Of a stretch of DNA of 64,000 bases, positions 26,794 to 35,691 are shown piece by piece (the first letter of the stretch is position 1; each line of letters begins with the position of its first letter). The DNA is from Streptomyces lacrimifluminis (GTDB lineage: Bacteria > Actinomycetota > Actinomycetes > Streptomycetales > Streptomycetaceae), in the NCBI RefSeq assembly GCF_014646095.1, contig NZ_BMMU01000004.1:248001-312000 (forward strand). Direction: 5' to 3'. A model generated the notes under the pieces. That model made no database searches and was not told where the DNA came from. It saw only the letters and a program-made list of their open reading frames with translations. The position numbers and the translations under genes were made by a program.

Positions 26794-29406
26794 GTGCGTC
26801 GCACAAGACCCGTTCCACCGAGCCCTGTTCTGCTCACCGTCCTCGCCGTCGCCACGGCGGGCTCGCTCCTGCTCACCCCCCACACCGCCACCGCCGACCG
26901 TAAGCCCGTCACCCGTGAGGGGGTGGAGGGTACGGGGTCGGAGGCTGAGCGGTCCGCCGACGACCCGCGCGCCGCGAATACCTCCGCCGGCGCCGCCGTC
27001 CGCGCCCTCACCGCCCCTGTCACCGATCTCACCGACCGGGGGCGCGGTTACCCCCGCGAGCAGACCCTGTCCCCCGACCCGGAGAACCCGGCGGACAAGT
27101 CCATCAAGCTGGGCCTGATCCCGTACCACGGCATCGCCCCGAAGCTGAACGCCCTCCAGAAGCTGGGCGACCGGGTGAGCGTCGAGGTCGCGGGCCGTTC
27201 CGCGGGCGGGCACCGGCTCTATCTCGTCACGGTCACCGCGCCGGAGAGCGCGGCGCAGACGCGCGCCCAGGAGGGCATGCGCGAGCTGATCGAGAACGCG
27301 CCCACGGTCGCCGCCAAGAGCCGGGCGGTCAAACGGAGTTACAAGGCGCCCGTCTTCGTCAACAACAACATCCACGGCAACGAGTGGGAGGGCACCGACG
27401 CCTCCCTGAAGCTGATCGAGCGGCTCGCCACCGCCACCGACGCCAGGACCCGGGACCTGCTCGCGCACAGCCGGCTCTACTTCAACATCACCGCCAACCC
27501 TGACGGCCGGATCGCCGGCACCCGCGCCAACGCCAACGGGTTCGACCTGAACCGGGACTTCGTCACCTCCTCGCAGCCCGAGGGGCGGGCGATGCGGCAG
27601 ATCGAGATCGACAAGCAGCCGACCGTCATGCTCGACGTGCACGGATACGTCAACGGCACCCTCATCGAGCCCACCACTCCCCCGCACGGCGAGAACTACG
27701 AGTACGACCTCTTCCTGAAGAACTCCTACGCCAACGCCCTCGGGATGGAGGCCGCGGTCAACGGCCTCGGCTACACACCGCGGAAGGACGGCGTCGAGCC
27801 CGCCCAGATCCCGTTCCGTGATCAGGAAGAGGGCTGGGACGACTGGCCGCCGATCTTCACCCCGCAGTACGCGGCCTTCCACGGCACGGTCGCCGCGCAC
27901 ACCGTCGAGATCCCGCTGACGGTCAACAACCGCGCCTACGACACCCTCCCGGTGGACGAGTTGCGCCGCCGCTCCGCGATCAACGTCGCCGTGGCCGGCG
28001 CGGCGATCACGGGGACCCTCGACTACGTGCGGGATCACCGGGCTTCGCTCGTGGCCGACCAGATCGAGGTCTTCCGGCGCGGTGCCGCGGGGGCCGCCCA
28101 GGTGCCGGTGTCGACGACGTCCGTCCCGGGTGTTCCGGGGATCGGGCCGGAGGACGTCTACACGACCACCTTCCCCCGCGCGTACGTCATCCCGGCGGGC
28201 ACCTCGGCCCAGCGCTCCGCGCCCGCCGCCGCCCGGCTGGTCGACCAGCTGCTCGCCAACGACGTCCGCGTCACCCGCGCGACCCACGCCTTCCGCCTCG
28301 GCGGACGGACGTACGCGAAGGGTTCGTACGTCGTCGACATGCGTCAGCCGAAGCGCGGGCTCGCGAACGTGCTGCTCGCCGACGGGCGGGACATCAGCGA
28401 CAAGGTGTCGGTGATGTACGACATCTCGGGCTGGAGCCTGGGCCGGTTGTGGGGCGCGACCGTCCAACCGGTCGACCGGGGCAGCCTGTCGGGCGCGCCC
28501 CTGCGGGCGGTCGCCGCTGCCACGCGCCTCGGGTACGTCGCTCCGCACGGCAGGCTGCGGCTGCGCCTGGACGATCCGCGTGAGATCGCGGCTCTCAACT
28601 CCCTTCTGCGCGACGGTGTTTCGGTACGGCGGGCAGCGGACGGCAGTGCGATCGTCCCGGCGTCTGCGCGCGGGAAGGCGGTCGCGCTGGCCCGTACGTA
28701 CGGCGTCGCCTTCGACGCGACGAAGGCGACCGGTACGGCCACTCTGCACCGCACCCGGGTCGCGGCGGCCGTCACGTCCGGGGAACTGTTCGCGCTGCGG
28801 GAGATGAACTTCGAGGTCACGCCGGTGTCGACGGCCGTCCTCAACGCCGGCTTCGACTGGTCGAGGGCGGATGTGCTGTTCGTGTCGCAGGGCGTGGAGT
28901 ACGACGGCCTGACCCCGGCCGCCCGTATGGCACTCGACGCCTTCCTCGGCTCCCGGGGGCTGGTCGGCCGGGGTGCGGAAGGGGCAGCGCTGAACTCGGC
29001 CGCCGGGCTGCTGGCGGCCAAGCCGGTCGAGGGCAACGGGGACGCCAACGGCGTTGTCCGGGTGGTGAATTCGGGCCGGAGCCCGGTCACCGGCGGGGCG
29101 CCGGACCACGGGTTCGTCTACGCGCCCGTCTGGTTCACGGACCTGGGCCCCGGCGTGCGGGTCGACCAGTCGTACGGGGCCGGGAATCCTCTGGTCTCCG
29201 GGCACTGGCGGCCCTTGGCGGACGGCTCCGGGGGTCCGGCGGCAGCGGCGGGACAGGCGTCGGTGGTCAGCGGGCCGCACGCCGTGCTGTTCGGCACCGA
29301 GCCGCTGTTCCGGGATCATCCCAAGGGGGAGTTCGCGCAGGTGGCACGTGCTTTGCTGAGCGTGCCGACCGCGACGATCGGTACGTCGGGCGAGGAGAGC
29401 GGATGA
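26794..29406 (+). CDS. Secreted M14 zinc carboxypeptidase
   Basis: Predicted 870-residue exported metallopeptidase. A signal peptide (1-34) precedes the M14 domain. Zinc ligands are His 194 and Glu 197 (NIHGNEWEG) and His 283 (DVHGYVNG); the catalytic Glu is about 372 (HTVEIPL). The 450 residues after the catalytic domain lack a recognised motif and may be accessory beta domains. GTG 26794 has GAGAAGG 6 bases upstream. It overlaps the next gene by ATGA, so both are made from one transcript. Confidence 0.9.
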   Translation: MRRTRPVPPSPVLLTVLAVATAGSLLLTPHTATADRKPVTREGVEGTGSEAERSADDPRAANTSAGAAVRALTAPVTDLTDRGRGYPREQTLSPDPENPADKSIKLGLIPYHGIAPKLNALQKLGDRVSVEVAGRSAGGHRLYLVTVTAPESAAQTRAQEGMRELIENAPTVAAKSRAVKRSYKAPVFVNNNIHGNEWEGTDASLKLIERLATATDARTRDLLAHSRLYFNITANPDGRIAGTRANANGFDLNRDFVTSSQPEGRAMRQIEIDKQPTVMLDVHGYVNGTLIEPTTPPHGENYEYDLFLKNSYANALGMEAAVNGLGYTPRKDGVEPAQIPFRDQEEGWDDWPPIFTPQYAAFHGTVAAHTVEIPLTVNNRAYDTLPVDELRRRSAINVAVAGAAITGTLDYVRDHRASLVADQIEVFRRGAAGAAQVPVSTTSVPGVPGIGPEDVYTTTFPRAYVIPAGTSAQRSAPAAARLVDQLLANDVRVTRATHAFRLGGRTYAKGSYVVDMRQPKRGLANVLLADGRDISDKVSVMYDISGWSLGRLWGATVQPVDRGSLSGAPLRAVAAATRLGYVAPHGRLRLRLDDPREIAALNSLLRDGVSVRRAADGSAIVPASARGKAVALARTYGVAFDATKATGTATLHRTRVAAAVTSGELFALREMNFEVTPVSTAVLNAGFDWSRADVLFVSQGVEYDGLTPAARMALDAFLGSRGLVGRGAEGAALNSAAGLLAAKPVEGNGDANGVVRVVNSGRSPVTGGAPDHGFVYAPVWFTDLGPGVRVDQSYGAGNPLVSGHWRPLADGSGGPAAAAGQASVVSGPHAVLFGTEPLFRDHPKGEFAQVARALLSVPTATIGTSGEESG

Positions 29407-30578
29407 CGCAGGAGACCACCGAGGCCGCGGGACGACTCGTCCGGGGCACGGTCGCCGAGGGCTTCGAGGCGGTGCGGGAGGAGTTCGCCGCCTTCGTCGC
29501 CGGTGAACTGCCCGACTACGAGGGCCAGTTGTGTGCGTATGTGCACGGCAGGCGGGTCGTCGACCTGTGGGCGGGGCCGGACACCGAACCGGACACCCTC
29601 TACGGCGTGTACTCGTCCACGAAGGGCGCCGCCCATCTCGTGGTCGCCCTGCTGGTCCAGGAGGGCACGCTGGAGCTGGACCGCAAAGTCACCTACTACT
29701 GGCCGGAGTTCTCCCCTGAGGGCAAGGCCTCGCTGACCCTGCGCGACCTGATCGCGCACCGGGCCGGGCTGGTCGGTACCGACACCGGTTTCACCCTGGA
29801 GGAGCTGGCCTGCGACCGGCTGATCGCCGAACGCCTCGCGGACCAGCGCCCGTTCTGGCGCCCCGGCACCGCCTTCGGCTACCACGCCCTGGTCATCGGC
29901 GCGTTGACCGGCGAGATCGTCCGGCGCGCCACGGGCCGTACGCTCCAGGAGGTCCACGAGGAGCGGGTGCGGGTCCCGTACGGCCTGGACTTCTACCTGG
30001 GGCTGCCGGAGGCACTGGAGCCGCGCTTCCGTACCGTCCAGCCGATGCGACCGACGCCGGTGGAACGGGAGTTGCTGGACTCGCTGCCCTCCGGGCCGCA
30101 CACGCTCGCCTCGATCGCCTTCAACCGCAACGGGGTCGAGCCCACCGACATCGAGTCCCTGCCCAACCACCGGGTGGTCCGCGCCAAGGGTCCGGCGTCG
30201 GTCGGCGGGGTGGCGTCGGCGCGTGGGCTGGCCGGGCTGTACGCGGCGGCGATCAGCGAGGTCGGTGAGCACGCGCCGCTGCTGAAGCCGGACACGGTGG
30301 CGGAGTTCGGCCAGTTCCACTCGACCGGCTACGACCTGGTGGCCCGTGCCCACAAATCGTTCGGCCTGGGCTTCCAGAAGACCGCCGACGTGGCCTACCC
30401 GTTCCTGGGTGCGGGCACCATCGGTCACAGCGGCGCGGGCGGCTCCCAGGCCTTCGCCGACCCGCACAGCGGTCTGGCCTACGGCTACACCCGCCGCCGG
30501 TACGCCTTCCCGGGCGGAGCGGCGCCGGAGAACGAGCGGTTCGTACGGGCGGCGCACACGGCGGCGCTGCGCGGCTGA
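29403..30578 (+). CDS. Serine hydrolase, beta-lactamase-related esterase (family VIII type)
   Basis: Predicted 391-residue enzyme of the class C beta-lactamase fold. The nucleophile motif SSTK is in GVYSSTKGAAHLV, and the Tyr of the second motif is in FGYHALVIG. The length agrees with family VIII esterases such as EstB. There is no signal peptide. It is translationally coupled to the M14 peptidase by a 4-base overlap. Confidence 0.9.
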   Translation: MTQETTEAAGRLVRGTVAEGFEAVREEFAAFVAGELPDYEGQLCAYVHGRRVVDLWAGPDTEPDTLYGVYSSTKGAAHLVVALLVQEGTLELDRKVTYYWPEFSPEGKASLTLRDLIAHRAGLVGTDTGFTLEELACDRLIAERLADQRPFWRPGTAFGYHALVIGALTGEIVRRATGRTLQEVHEERVRVPYGLDFYLGLPEALEPRFRTVQPMRPTPVERELLDSLPSGPHTLASIAFNRNGVEPTDIESLPNHRVVRAKGPASVGGVASARGLAGLYAAAISEVGEHAPLLKPDTVAEFGQFHSTGYDLVARAHKSFGLGFQKTADVAYPFLGAGTIGHSGAGGSQAFADPHSGLAYGYTRRRYAFPGGAAPENERFVRAAHTAALRG

Positions 30579-30599
30579 CCCAGCCTCCCGTCCAGCGGA

Positions 30600-30634
30600 C
30601 GAGGCCGCACCCCACGTCCAGGGGTGCGGCCTCG
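30600..30634. terminator. Bidirectional terminator
   Basis: A perfect 14-bp stem (30600-30613 with 30621-30634) with a 7-base loop lies between the convergent esterase and oxidoreductase genes. It serves both. Confidence 0.85.
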
Positions 30635-30661
30635 GTCATACCGTCAAGAAGGTCCGGTGGC

Positions 30662-31684
30662 TCAGAACTTGACGATCATCTTGCCGGTGTTGTCGCCGCG
30701 CAGCACCCCGAGGAACGCCTCCAGGTTGTTCTCGATGCCCTCGACGACCGTCTCGCGGTACTTGAGCTCGCCGGAGCGGACCCAGGCACCGACCTCCTCG
30801 ACGAACTGCGGCTGGAGGTCGTAGTGGTCGCCCACGAGGAGGCCCTCGATACGGCCGCGGGTGGCGATGAGACGGGCGAGGTTCTTCGGGCCGGGGGCGG
30901 GCTCCGTGTTGTTGTAGACGGAGATCATGCCGCAGATGGCGATCCGGCCGGCGTGCTTGAGGGAGCCGATGGCCGCCTCCAGGTGGTCGCCGCCCACATT
31001 GTCGAAGTACACGTCGATGCCGTCGGGGGCGGCCTCGCGGAGCTGCGAACTGACGGACCCGTCCTTGTAGTTGAAGGCGGCGTCGAAGCCGTACTCCTCC
31101 ACCAGCAGCTTGACCTTCTCGTCGGACCCGGCGGAACCGATGACCCGGGAGGCACCCTTGAGCTTGGCGATCTGCCCGACCTGGCCGCCCACGGCGCCGG
31201 CCGCGCCGGACACGAACACGACGTCGCCCTCCTTGAAGGAGGCGGTGCGCAGGAGGCCCGCGTAGGCGGTGAGGCCGGTCATGCCGAGTACACCGAGGTA
31301 CGTCGACAGCGGCGCGGCCTCGGGGTCGACCTTGACGGCGTCCTTCGCGTTCACCGCCGCGTACTCGCGCCAGCCGAGGAAGTGCAGGACGTGGTCACCG
31401 ACGGAGAAGCCCTCGGCGTTGGAGGCGACGACCTCGCCGACGGCCCCGCCCTGCATGACCTTGCCCAGTTCGAAGGGGGCGACGTACGACTTGGCGTCGC
31501 TCATCCGGCCGCGCATGTAGGGGTCCACGGAGACGTACAGGTTCCGCACCAGCACCTGGCCTTCGCGAGGCTGCGGGACCTCGGCCTCGACCAGGGCGAA
31601 GTCCTCGGCCTTCGGCCAGCCGACCGGACGGCTGAGCAGGTGCCATTCGCGGCTGACGGTGGGGAGGGTGAGGGTCTCGGACAT
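30662..31684 (-). CDS. NADP-dependent oxidoreductase (MDR, CurA/leukotriene-reductase type)
   Basis: Predicted 340-residue zinc-free medium-chain reductase. The family pattern DPYMRGRM is near the N-terminus, and the dinucleotide site reads VSGAAGAVGGQVGQIAK. YFDNVGG marks the same subgroup. Members reduce enone double bonds with NADPH. It is divergent from a MarR gene with a palindromic operator between them, so it is likely induced by an electrophile or phenolic compound that MarR senses. Confidence 0.92.
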   Translation of the reverse strand: MSETLTLPTVSREWHLLSRPVGWPKAEDFALVEAEVPQPREGQVLVRNLYVSVDPYMRGRMSDAKSYVAPFELGKVMQGGAVGEVVASNAEGFSVGDHVLHFLGWREYAAVNAKDAVKVDPEAAPLSTYLGVLGMTGLTAYAGLLRTASFKEGDVVFVSGAAGAVGGQVGQIAKLKGASRVIGSAGSDEKVKLLVEEYGFDAAFNYKDGSVSSQLREAAPDGIDVYFDNVGGDHLEAAIGSLKHAGRIAICGMISVYNNTEPAPGPKNLARLIATRGRIEGLLVGDHYDLQPQFVEEVGAWVRSGELKYRETVVEGIENNLEAFLGVLRGDNTGKMIVKF

Positions 31685-31752
31685 GAGGGGGGCCTTCCGG
31701 TGCGGCTGACTGTCTCTGTGTCTACGGGTACCTGGGGGTTGTACGGCTCAAA

Positions 31753-31771
31753 TGTTTCAGTACCTGAAACA
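31753..31771. promoter_or_regulatory. MarR-type operator
   Basis: TGTTTCAG-TAC-CTGAAACA is a perfect 8-bp inverted repeat. A related half-site pair lies nearby: AAATGTTTCAG (31750-31760) against CTGAACATTT (31781-31790). It lies in the AT-rich gap between the divergent oxidoreductase and MarR genes. Confidence 0.8.
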
Positions 31772-31823
31772 ATAATGCTCCTGAACATTTCATGATGTCA
31801 AGTAAACGGGTAGCCTGGAGAGC

Positions 31824-32261
31824 ATGGCCACACCGGAGAAGACCCGTCGCCCCGACCCCCTGACCCTGGAGGTCGTCGACCTCATCGGCGCTGTCGTGGC
31901 CCGCTACCACGAGGAGTACGAGGAGGCGGCCACCCAGCACTCCCTCACCGGAGCGCAGGCCCGCCTGCTGAGCCTGCTCTCCCTGGGCCCACTGCCGATG
32001 CGGCAGCTGGCACGGAAGCTGCGGTGCGAGCCGTCGAACGTCACGGGGATCGTGGACCGCCTGGAGTCCCGCGACCTGGTCGAGCGCCGCCCCGACCCGT
32101 CGGACCGCCGGGTGAAGCTGGCCGCCTGTACGGACGAGGGGCTCAGGGTCGCGCGGAGCCTGCGCGATTCCCTGGACTTCGCCCGGGAGCCGCTGGCCGG
32201 ACTGTCGGACGAGGAGCGGGTGCTGTTGCGGGGGTTGCTGGTGCGGATGGTGGAGGCGTAG
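31824..32261 (+). CDS. MarR family transcriptional regulator
   Basis: Predicted 145-residue winged-helix repressor. The recognition region is LARKLRCEPSNVTGIVDRLE and the wing contains RRPDPSDRRVK, both typical. The likely target is the divergent oxidoreductase and itself through the palindrome at 31753-31771. One Cys in the recognition helix (LRCEPSN) could be redox-sensitive, but this is inference. Confidence 0.93.
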   Translation: MATPEKTRRPDPLTLEVVDLIGAVVARYHEEYEEAATQHSLTGAQARLLSLLSLGPLPMRQLARKLRCEPSNVTGIVDRLESRDLVERRPDPSDRRVKLAACTDEGLRVARSLRDSLDFAREPLAGLSDEERVLLRGLLVRMVEA

Positions 32262-32416
32262 CCACGGGCGCGCAGCGGGCCCTCGGTTCGCGGAAGGCTC
32301 CGGCGCTTCGGTGACGCGTCGAGCGAGGGCGGACGGGCGAACGGGAGGGAAGGGGCCGGGGCCGGTCGGGTCCCGTGCGCTCGGCCTTCCGGAGCCACCG
32401 ACGGTGACCGGCGGGC

Positions 32417-32446
32417 GGGGGCTCCCTGGCCGCGCCGAGAGCCCCC
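32417..32446. terminator. Hairpin between MarR and zinc-ribbon genes
   Basis: GGGGGCTC (32417-32424) pairs with GAGCCCCC (32439-32446). It lies in a 292-bp gap between convergent genes that is otherwise featureless. Confidence 0.65.
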
Positions 32447-32553
32447 GTGGCCGCCGGGTCAGCCGGTTGCCGCGACCTTGCCCCACAGGGCACAGCTGCG
32501 GGCGGAACTGATCGCTGACCAGGGGAAACGGCTGGTCCCAGGCGGGAGGAAAC

Positions 32554-33363
32554 CTACGAGCACCACCAGAGGAACTGCTCGCACGTCTCCGAAGGTGACG
32601 GTTCCGGGGTCGGGTCCGCGGTGGTCGGGTCGGTGGACGGGGTCGTCGAGTCCGTCGGAGTCGTCGCGGACTCGCCCCTCGTCGGTGTCGGCGCCGAGCC
32701 GATCGGCGCCGACTGGGCGTCCTTGCTTCTGCTCGGCGAGACCGACGGCGACGGTGATCCCGAGCTCTCCGATGCCGACGGCGACGCCGATGAGGACGGG
32801 GACGAGTACCGGGACGCCGAGTCCGACGCGGTGTCGTCCGACGCGGCCGACTCCTCGGACACGGGCGCCTCCGTGGCGTCGGCCTCCGCCGACGCCACAC
32901 CGTCCGACGTCTCGCCGTCCGCCGTCGCGGAGTTCGGGTTCGAGCCCGGCGCGTCCGTGCCCAGCTCGGTGAGGCTCAGCCCGCCCGCCGCGAGGACGAA
33001 TCCCGCGACGACGAGCAGCGCCCGCTTCCGTCGCCGCCGGTGCGCCGCCGCCTTGCGGTCACGCCGGCTGCCGCTTGCCCGGTCGGCGGCCTCATCCTCA
33101 CCCTCGTACTCGTCGGCGTCTTCCGCGGCCGGAACGGCAGCGGCGGCCTCGCGCCCGCGTCCACGACCCGCCTTACGGGCCGCCGCCCGCCCAGGACGGA
33201 CTGCCTCGGCGACAGCAGCGGCGGAGCCGTCCGCGCCCGCGTCCGTTTCCGGGCGCGCGTCGGCTTCCTCCCCGTACAGAGGGAGGAGTGCTGTCGATGA
33301 GCCGCACCCCGGGCAGGCGAGTGCGCCGTTGAGGTGGCGTTGGCACTGGTCGCAGTAGTCCAT
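32554..33363 (-). CDS. Zinc-ribbon membrane protein with Ser/Pro-rich exterior (SCO2400-like)
   Basis: Predicted 269-residue protein. A zinc ribbon with two CxxC pairs (Cys 4, 7, 17 and 20) opens it. An Ala/Arg/Glu-rich linker follows, then a basic stop region RRDRKAAAHRRRRKR, one TM helix (about 114-132) and a long Ser/Thr/Pro/Asp/Glu-rich extracytoplasmic part ending CEQFLWWCS. The layout suggests an inner zinc ribbon and a disordered wall-spanning tail. No Shine-Dalgarno is seen; TATTCT ends 9 bases before the ATG, so the transcript may be leaderless. Function unknown. Confidence 0.78.
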   Translation of the reverse strand: MDYCDQCQRHLNGALACPGCGSSTALLPLYGEEADARPETDAGADGSAAAVAEAVRPGRAAARKAGRGRGREAAAAVPAAEDADEYEGEDEAADRASGSRRDRKAAAHRRRRKRALLVVAGFVLAAGGLSLTELGTDAPGSNPNSATADGETSDGVASAEADATEAPVSEESAASDDTASDSASRYSSPSSSASPSASESSGSPSPSVSPSRSKDAQSAPIGSAPTPTRGESATTPTDSTTPSTDPTTADPTPEPSPSETCEQFLWWCS

Positions 33364-33499
33364 GACGCGGGAAGAATAGGTTCCTCACGGGGAGCGTTCC
33401 TAGGGAGACCTGTGAATATTCCGTGCGGAACTTGCCTTTCGAGTTTGCCTACTTGAGGTCAAGGTTGATCATTCCATGCCATCTTCTGGCACGCCGGAG

Positions 33500-33532
33500 C
33501 GGTCCGTCGCACGGCGTACGCGCGACGGACCG
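33500..33532 (-). terminator. Terminator of the ytf-type operon
   Basis: A perfect 11-bp stem, CGGTCCGTCGC (33500-33510) with GCGACGGACCG (33522-33532), lies 18 bases after the YjfF-type permease stop. It closes the leftward sugar transporter operon. Confidence 0.85.
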
Positions 33533-33550
33533 CCCGCAGAGCACATCCGC

Positions 33551-34576
33551 TCAGGTTTTCTTACGCGCCGTCATGGCCCGCTGGATCAGGATGAACGCGC
33601 AGAGCAGCACACCGGTGGCGATCTTCGTCCACCAGGAGCTGAGCGTTCCCTCGAACTGGATGATGCTCTTGATGAGGCCCAGCACGAGGACACCGAACAG
33701 GGTGCCCACGACATAGCCCGAGCCGCCCGTCAGGAGCGTGCCGCCGATGACGACCGCGGCGATCGCGTCGAGTTCCATGCCGGTCGCGTGCAGCGGGTCG
33801 CCCGACTGGATGTACAGGGTGAACAGCAGGCCCGCCAGGGCGGAGCAGAAGCCGCTCACCGTGTACACGGCGATCTTGGTGCCGCCCTGCGGGAGGCCCA
33901 TCAGCAGGGCGGACTGCTCGTTGCCACCGATGGCGTACACGCGGCGGCCGAAGCGAGTGTAGTGGAGAACGTAGAAGGCGATGGCCAGTACCACCAGCGC
34001 GATGATCGCGCCGATCGACAGGAAGCCCACCCCCAGTTGTGCCTGCGCCTGCGCCATGCTGCTCACCGAGGAGTCGTCGATGGCGATCGACTCCTTGCTG
34101 ATGATCAGGCACAGGCCCCGGAAGAGGAACAGGCCGGCGAGGGTCACGATGAAGGGCTGGATCTCGAAGTTGTGGATCACATAGCCCATCAGGAAGCCGC
34201 CGAAGGCTCCCACGCCCAGCGCGATGGGGATGACGACCAGGATGGGCAGGCCCTGCTTCTCCACCAGCCATGCCGTGAGCATGGTCGTGAAGCCGATCAC
34301 GGAGCCCACGGAGAGGTCGATGCCGCCCGAGAGGATGACGAAGGTGGCGCCCACCGCGGCGACCAGCAGGTAGCCGTTGTCGATGAACAGGTTGAGGAAG
34401 ACCTGCGGTTCACCGAAACCGTAGTTCTGGTAGCGGCCGAGGCCCACGAGGTACATCACGAGGAAGAGCGTGGCGGTGACGACGACGGGCAGGCGCCGGT
34501 CGCCGAGCAACTGCGCGGCCCTGGACGGCGTACGACGGCTGTCGGGGGCCGTGGGGGTCTTGGTGGCCGTGCTCAT
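33551..34576 (-). CDS. yjfF: Sugar ABC transporter permease, YjfF type
   Basis: Predicted 341-residue inner membrane permease of the BPD_transp_2 (ribose/galactofuranose) class, with about 8-10 TM helices. The class motif GGIDLSVG sits in the first third, and YAIGGNEQSALLMG in the cytoplasmic coupling loop. GGAGGT precedes ATG 34576. The start overlaps the stop of the preceding permease as TGATG, so translation is coupled. It is the second permease of a binding protein, ATPase, two-permease import system. Confidence 0.9.
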   Translation of the reverse strand: MSTATKTPTAPDSRRTPSRAAQLLGDRRLPVVVTATLFLVMYLVGLGRYQNYGFGEPQVFLNLFIDNGYLLVAAVGATFVILSGGIDLSVGSVIGFTTMLTAWLVEKQGLPILVVIPIALGVGAFGGFLMGYVIHNFEIQPFIVTLAGLFLFRGLCLIISKESIAIDDSSVSSMAQAQAQLGVGFLSIGAIIALVVLAIAFYVLHYTRFGRRVYAIGGNEQSALLMGLPQGGTKIAVYTVSGFCSALAGLLFTLYIQSGDPLHATGMELDAIAAVVIGGTLLTGGSGYVVGTLFGVLVLGLIKSIIQFEGTLSSWWTKIATGVLLCAFILIQRAMTARKKT

Positions 34577-35691
34577 CACGACACCTCCATCTTGGGGGCT
34601 GCCGCGGTGGTCGGGGCGGTGTCCGCCGGGGTGGCGGCCGAGGTGCCGCCGCCCTTCGCGCCGCTTCCCGCTCCGGAGCCGAACTTGTTGCCGAAGACCT
34701 TCGCGCGGAACTTCGGGGACTGCAGCAGGCAGACGACGATGACGACGGCGGCCTTGAAGACCAGGTTGGTCTGGGTCGGTACGCCGATGGTGTAGATCGT
34801 GGTCGTCAGGGTCTGGATGACGAGGGCGCCCACCACCGTGCCGCCGATGGAGAACCGGCCGCCCAGGAGTGACGTGCCGCCGATGACGACCGCCAGGATC
34901 GCGTCGAGCTCGATCCACAGGCCGGCGTTGTTGCCGTCCGCGGCCGAGGTGTTGGAGCTGATCATCAGGCCCGCGATGCCGGCGCACAGGGCGCAGAACA
35001 CGTACACCATGATCTTGATGCGCATGGACCTGATGCCGACCAGGCGGCTGGCCTCGGCGTTGCCGCCGACCGACTCGACGAGGAGGCCGAGGGCGGTCCG
35101 GCGGGTCAGGGCCACGGTGACGGCGACGACCGCCGCGACCACGAAGATGGAGAAGGGCAGCGTCAGCCAGTAGCCGCCGCCGATCAGCTTGTACGGCTCG
35201 CTGTTGATCGTGATGATCTGGCCGTCGGTGATCAGCTGGGCCACGCCTCGGCCCGCGACCATGATGATGAGGGTCGCGATGATCGGCTGAATGCCCATCC
35301 GGGCGACCAGGAAGCCGTTCCACAGACCGCAGACGACCGCGGCCACCAGGCCGATGCCCAGGGCCAGGAAGACACCGGACAGGGAGTCCTGGTCGGCCTG
35401 GTCGCTGATGTACGAGCAGGTCAGGGCGCCGGTGATGGCGACCACGGCGCCGACCGAGAGGTCGATGCCGCCGGTCGCGATGACCAGGGTCATACCGACC
35501 GCCACCAGGATGAGCGGCGAGCCGAACAGCACGATCGAGACGAGGCTGCCGTAGAGGTGGCCGTCCGTCATCTTGATCGAGAAGAAGTCGGGGGTGAAGG
35601 GAACGTTGATCAGCAGCAGGACGACCAGCACGGCCACCGGCCAGAACAGGTGATGCTGGGTCAACGCCCGCCAACGGGGAGTGGTGGTCAC
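34576..35691 (-). CDS. ytfT: Sugar ABC transporter permease, YtfT type
   Basis: Predicted 371-residue permease of the same class as its downstream partner, with GGIDLSVGAVVAI and the loop ESVGGNAEASRLVG. A disordered Gly/Ala/Thr-rich C-terminal tail of about 35 residues is unusual. GTG 35691 is supported by GGAGAG 7 bases upstream and overlaps the ATPase stop by GTGA. Two different permeases form the channel in YtfQRT-YjfF systems. Confidence 0.9.
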   Translation of the reverse strand: MTTTPRWRALTQHHLFWPVAVLVVLLLINVPFTPDFFSIKMTDGHLYGSLVSIVLFGSPLILVAVGMTLVIATGGIDLSVGAVVAITGALTCSYISDQADQDSLSGVFLALGIGLVAAVVCGLWNGFLVARMGIQPIIATLIIMVAGRGVAQLITDGQIITINSEPYKLIGGGYWLTLPFSIFVVAAVVAVTVALTRRTALGLLVESVGGNAEASRLVGIRSMRIKIMVYVFCALCAGIAGLMISSNTSAADGNNAGLWIELDAILAVVIGGTSLLGGRFSIGGTVVGALVIQTLTTTIYTIGVPTQTNLVFKAAVVIVVCLLQSPKFRAKVFGNKFGSGAGSGAKGGGTSAATPADTAPTTAAAPKMEVS

